Both the position numbers and the translations under genes were made by a program. Below, in pieces: positions 62,450 through 64,000 of a DNA stretch of 64,000 nt; within the stretch, counting starts at the first letter, position 1, and each line of letters opens with the position of its first letter. The notes under the pieces were generated by a model that saw only the letters and a list, made by a program, of their open reading frames with translations, was not told where the DNA came from and did not search any database. This DNA comes from Gautieria morchelliformis. Taxonomy: Eukaryota; Basidiomycota; Agaricomycetes; Gomphales; Gomphaceae. The DNA lies in the NCBI GenBank assembly GCA_015179125.1, contig WHVA01000010.1, positions 248,001 through 312,000 on the forward strand, given 5' to 3'.

Positions 62450-63202
62450 AACTACACTTCATGTCTTCTTTGTAAGCACCTTCGACCTAGACCTCCTTCA
62501 TCTTATCCTCATACTCCTTGGAGTTCATCCCAAGCAAAGTATGGCACCGCCTAGACGGTTCCTGCGGAGTGCGACTTGTGGAGAAAAGACTGGAGACTCA
62601 GTGATATTCTTCTTGATGCGGTCATACACATCGTATGTCCTCAAACCGTAATGGTTTAGTCGACGAGGTGTATGTGTAGCTAGAGCTGAGTTCTAGCTCC
62701 TGCATCGGGAAGTAGCCTTGCTTGATCTTGTCATCAAGTAGAGCCTCTAGGTTATCCTGCTTTTCCGACGTTGTGCTTCGCCTTCCTAAATGCGCTGCTC
62801 GATCAATGCGTACGAAATCTAAAAAATGATACATTTTCCAAAGTGTTATTAGACCACTATCGGACTTAGCCGATCACCTTCCACTAGTAATTCACGCCAT
62901 GGCATCGCTTCCAAAATACTAGCTTTCGCATAAGCTTTCACGTCATCAGTCATTTTTATCTTGAATCCCTTGGGCTAATAGGTCGCATGGTGCATCTCTG
63001 CATCCAGAGTCGGTAAATACAGCATTGTGGGAGGCATCCATATACATCCTCTTGAGTCTTCCATTTGGGGCTCATGAATTGGTACTTGATATTCATCTTC
63101 AGGCATACGGGTCAGCTTCGACACCCACCCCCCACCCCTTCTTCTTTGATCCAGAAACAAAAATCGACACGCACTCCAGGCTGTGCTCCGAGTCTTTTTC
63201 AC
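62450..63202 (-). pseudogene. Fragments of an unrecognised protein-coding gene
   Basis: On the minus strand, 62955-62850 reads KMTDDVKAYAKASILEAMPW and RELLVEGDRLSPIVV. A possible intron ends CATTTTTTAG at 62823. Then 62822-62640 reads DFVRIDRAAHLGRRSTTSEK, QDNLEALLDDKIKQGYFPMQ and SSYTYTSSTKPLRFEDIR. After a frame change, DVYDRIKKNITESPVFSPQV and NSKEYEDKMKEV follow before a TAG. 63202-62975 (KLTRMPEDEYQVPIHEPQME) may be an upstream exon. The composition is protein-like, but I recognise no family. Stops and shifts suggest decay. Confidence 0.35.
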
Positions 63203-63302
63203 TTTCCTCCCCGTGCCTCTGTAAGGAACTGGGCGAGCTTACTAACGCCGACACCTTACAGACCCCGACCGAGCCAAATTTAGAACAAGAAAGACGTATA
63301 TA

Positions 63303-64000
63303 AGCTGAGACCAATTATCCTGTAAAGACTTGAGACTCCTAGCACCCCAATCTATCGTTGATAAAGACTGGTTATATCGAGTTCCCTCACCCTAAGAACT
63401 CAATTCCTCAGTCTATCACGTTCGCTTCGAGCTCCGACTCTAAAGTCGTTACAGCCTCCCACCGCTCCGAGTCGGAGTCTACTAGTTACTTGAATTACTT
63501 GAAAGACAGTCTACGGCGTACCATCAACGTCGACCTGCGCAATTGAGTAGTACCATATCTCCAAGGTGATCGATGCTGGCTAGCCTGATCGCGCGACTAG
63601 CTCGGAGGGTGCAGCCACATAGGCATAGGGAGCTGTGTACTACTATGCGCGCGCATGAGTGACTGTGTAGTAGACTTGAAGGTTTTATCGGGGAGCTATA
63701 GTAGTAGTACTAGTTCATTCCATATATAAAATATCATCTTTGAAGACAGGCCATGCCCAGACCAAGCAGGCTGGCCTGAAGTCCCTGCAAGCCAATCCAT
63801 CACGGTACAGCACTACTGTCTACTGCGCGCACGGAATAAGTACGTTACACCATCTATATATTATTAATGATTGCCCAACACAATTTTACGATACCTACCA
63901 CCACTTATTACTGAAACAAAACAAAACGCAAAACAAAAACGTGCAAGTCCGACCCGGAGTGCTGTGCCAATGCTAAGTAAAAGGATGGTTGGTAAGAAAC
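63303..64000. other. No supported gene
   Basis: Short ORFs only (for example 63358-63546, 62 codons, Ser-rich). Contains TATATAA near 63296-63303 and an A-rich end (63917-63940). Nothing identified. Confidence 0.4.

Overview
The window looks like nuclear DNA of a mushroom-forming basidiomycete (Agaricomycetes). The few real genes are cut by many short introns (48-90 bp, GT...CTNA...AG). The repeat fraction is dominated by chromodomain Ty3/gypsy and Ty1/copia LTR retrotransposons, and F-box, DMATS-type and P450 genes of fungal type are present. No rRNA gene, convincing tRNA gene, CRISPR array or bacterial operon is visible. The species cannot be named from the sequence alone.

Layout, gene-bearing left part (1-18.1 kb): a three-exon gene with a conserved C-terminus (88-1347, minus); an F-box/LRR-like pseudogene whose 3' half is inverted relative to its 5' half (1.6-2.9 kb); a repeat-rich stretch with a 64-bp perfect inverted repeat and 146-bp direct repeats (4.2-5.5 kb); two tandem 3.7-3.8 kb duplicons (5656-9432 and 9514-13242), each carrying a DMATS-type aromatic prenyltransferase gene; an intact 15-exon GH18 class III chitinase (13488-15420, plus); and a cytochrome P450 (15914-18056, minus).

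Transposon nest (18.1-41.5 kb): a 401-bp MITE-like element abuts the P450 promoter. A nearly intact 8.2-kb chromodomain gypsy element (element A, 18958-27176, TSD TCCAG) sits inside the chromodomain of an older gypsy (family B). Element A has a PBS complementary to its own LTR (Tf1/sushi-like self-priming), gag and pol in one phase, a 12-bp minisatellite inside pol, and a spliced ANTISENSE gene for a Zn2Cys6-like protein between pol and the 3' LTR. Then follow a truncated gypsy (D), low-complexity and tandem-repeat DNA, further gypsy fragments (E, F, B), solo LTRs and a Tc1/mariner-like MITE.

Right part (41.8-64 kb): a second P450 (41799-43945, plus) is an inverted paralogue of the first but has lost its first splice donor. 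It is followed by a 1.87-kb PIF/Harbinger-like non-autonomous element, a solo LTR nested in another solo LTR, a complete but decayed copia element (47677-52515, TSD CTTGC) primed apparently by half-tRNAiMet, a gypsy B remnant, a copia remnant, a gag-like ORF, a poly(A)-tailed gypsy-type pol (58172-61411, minus), and a gene-poor end.

Functionally, the chitinase is a secreted cell-wall enzyme. The two prenyltransferases and the neighbouring P450 could be remains of a prenylated-indole secondary-metabolite locus (inference only). Most other sequence is accumulated retroelement DNA. Coordinates of exons were derived by hand from reading frame and splice signals.
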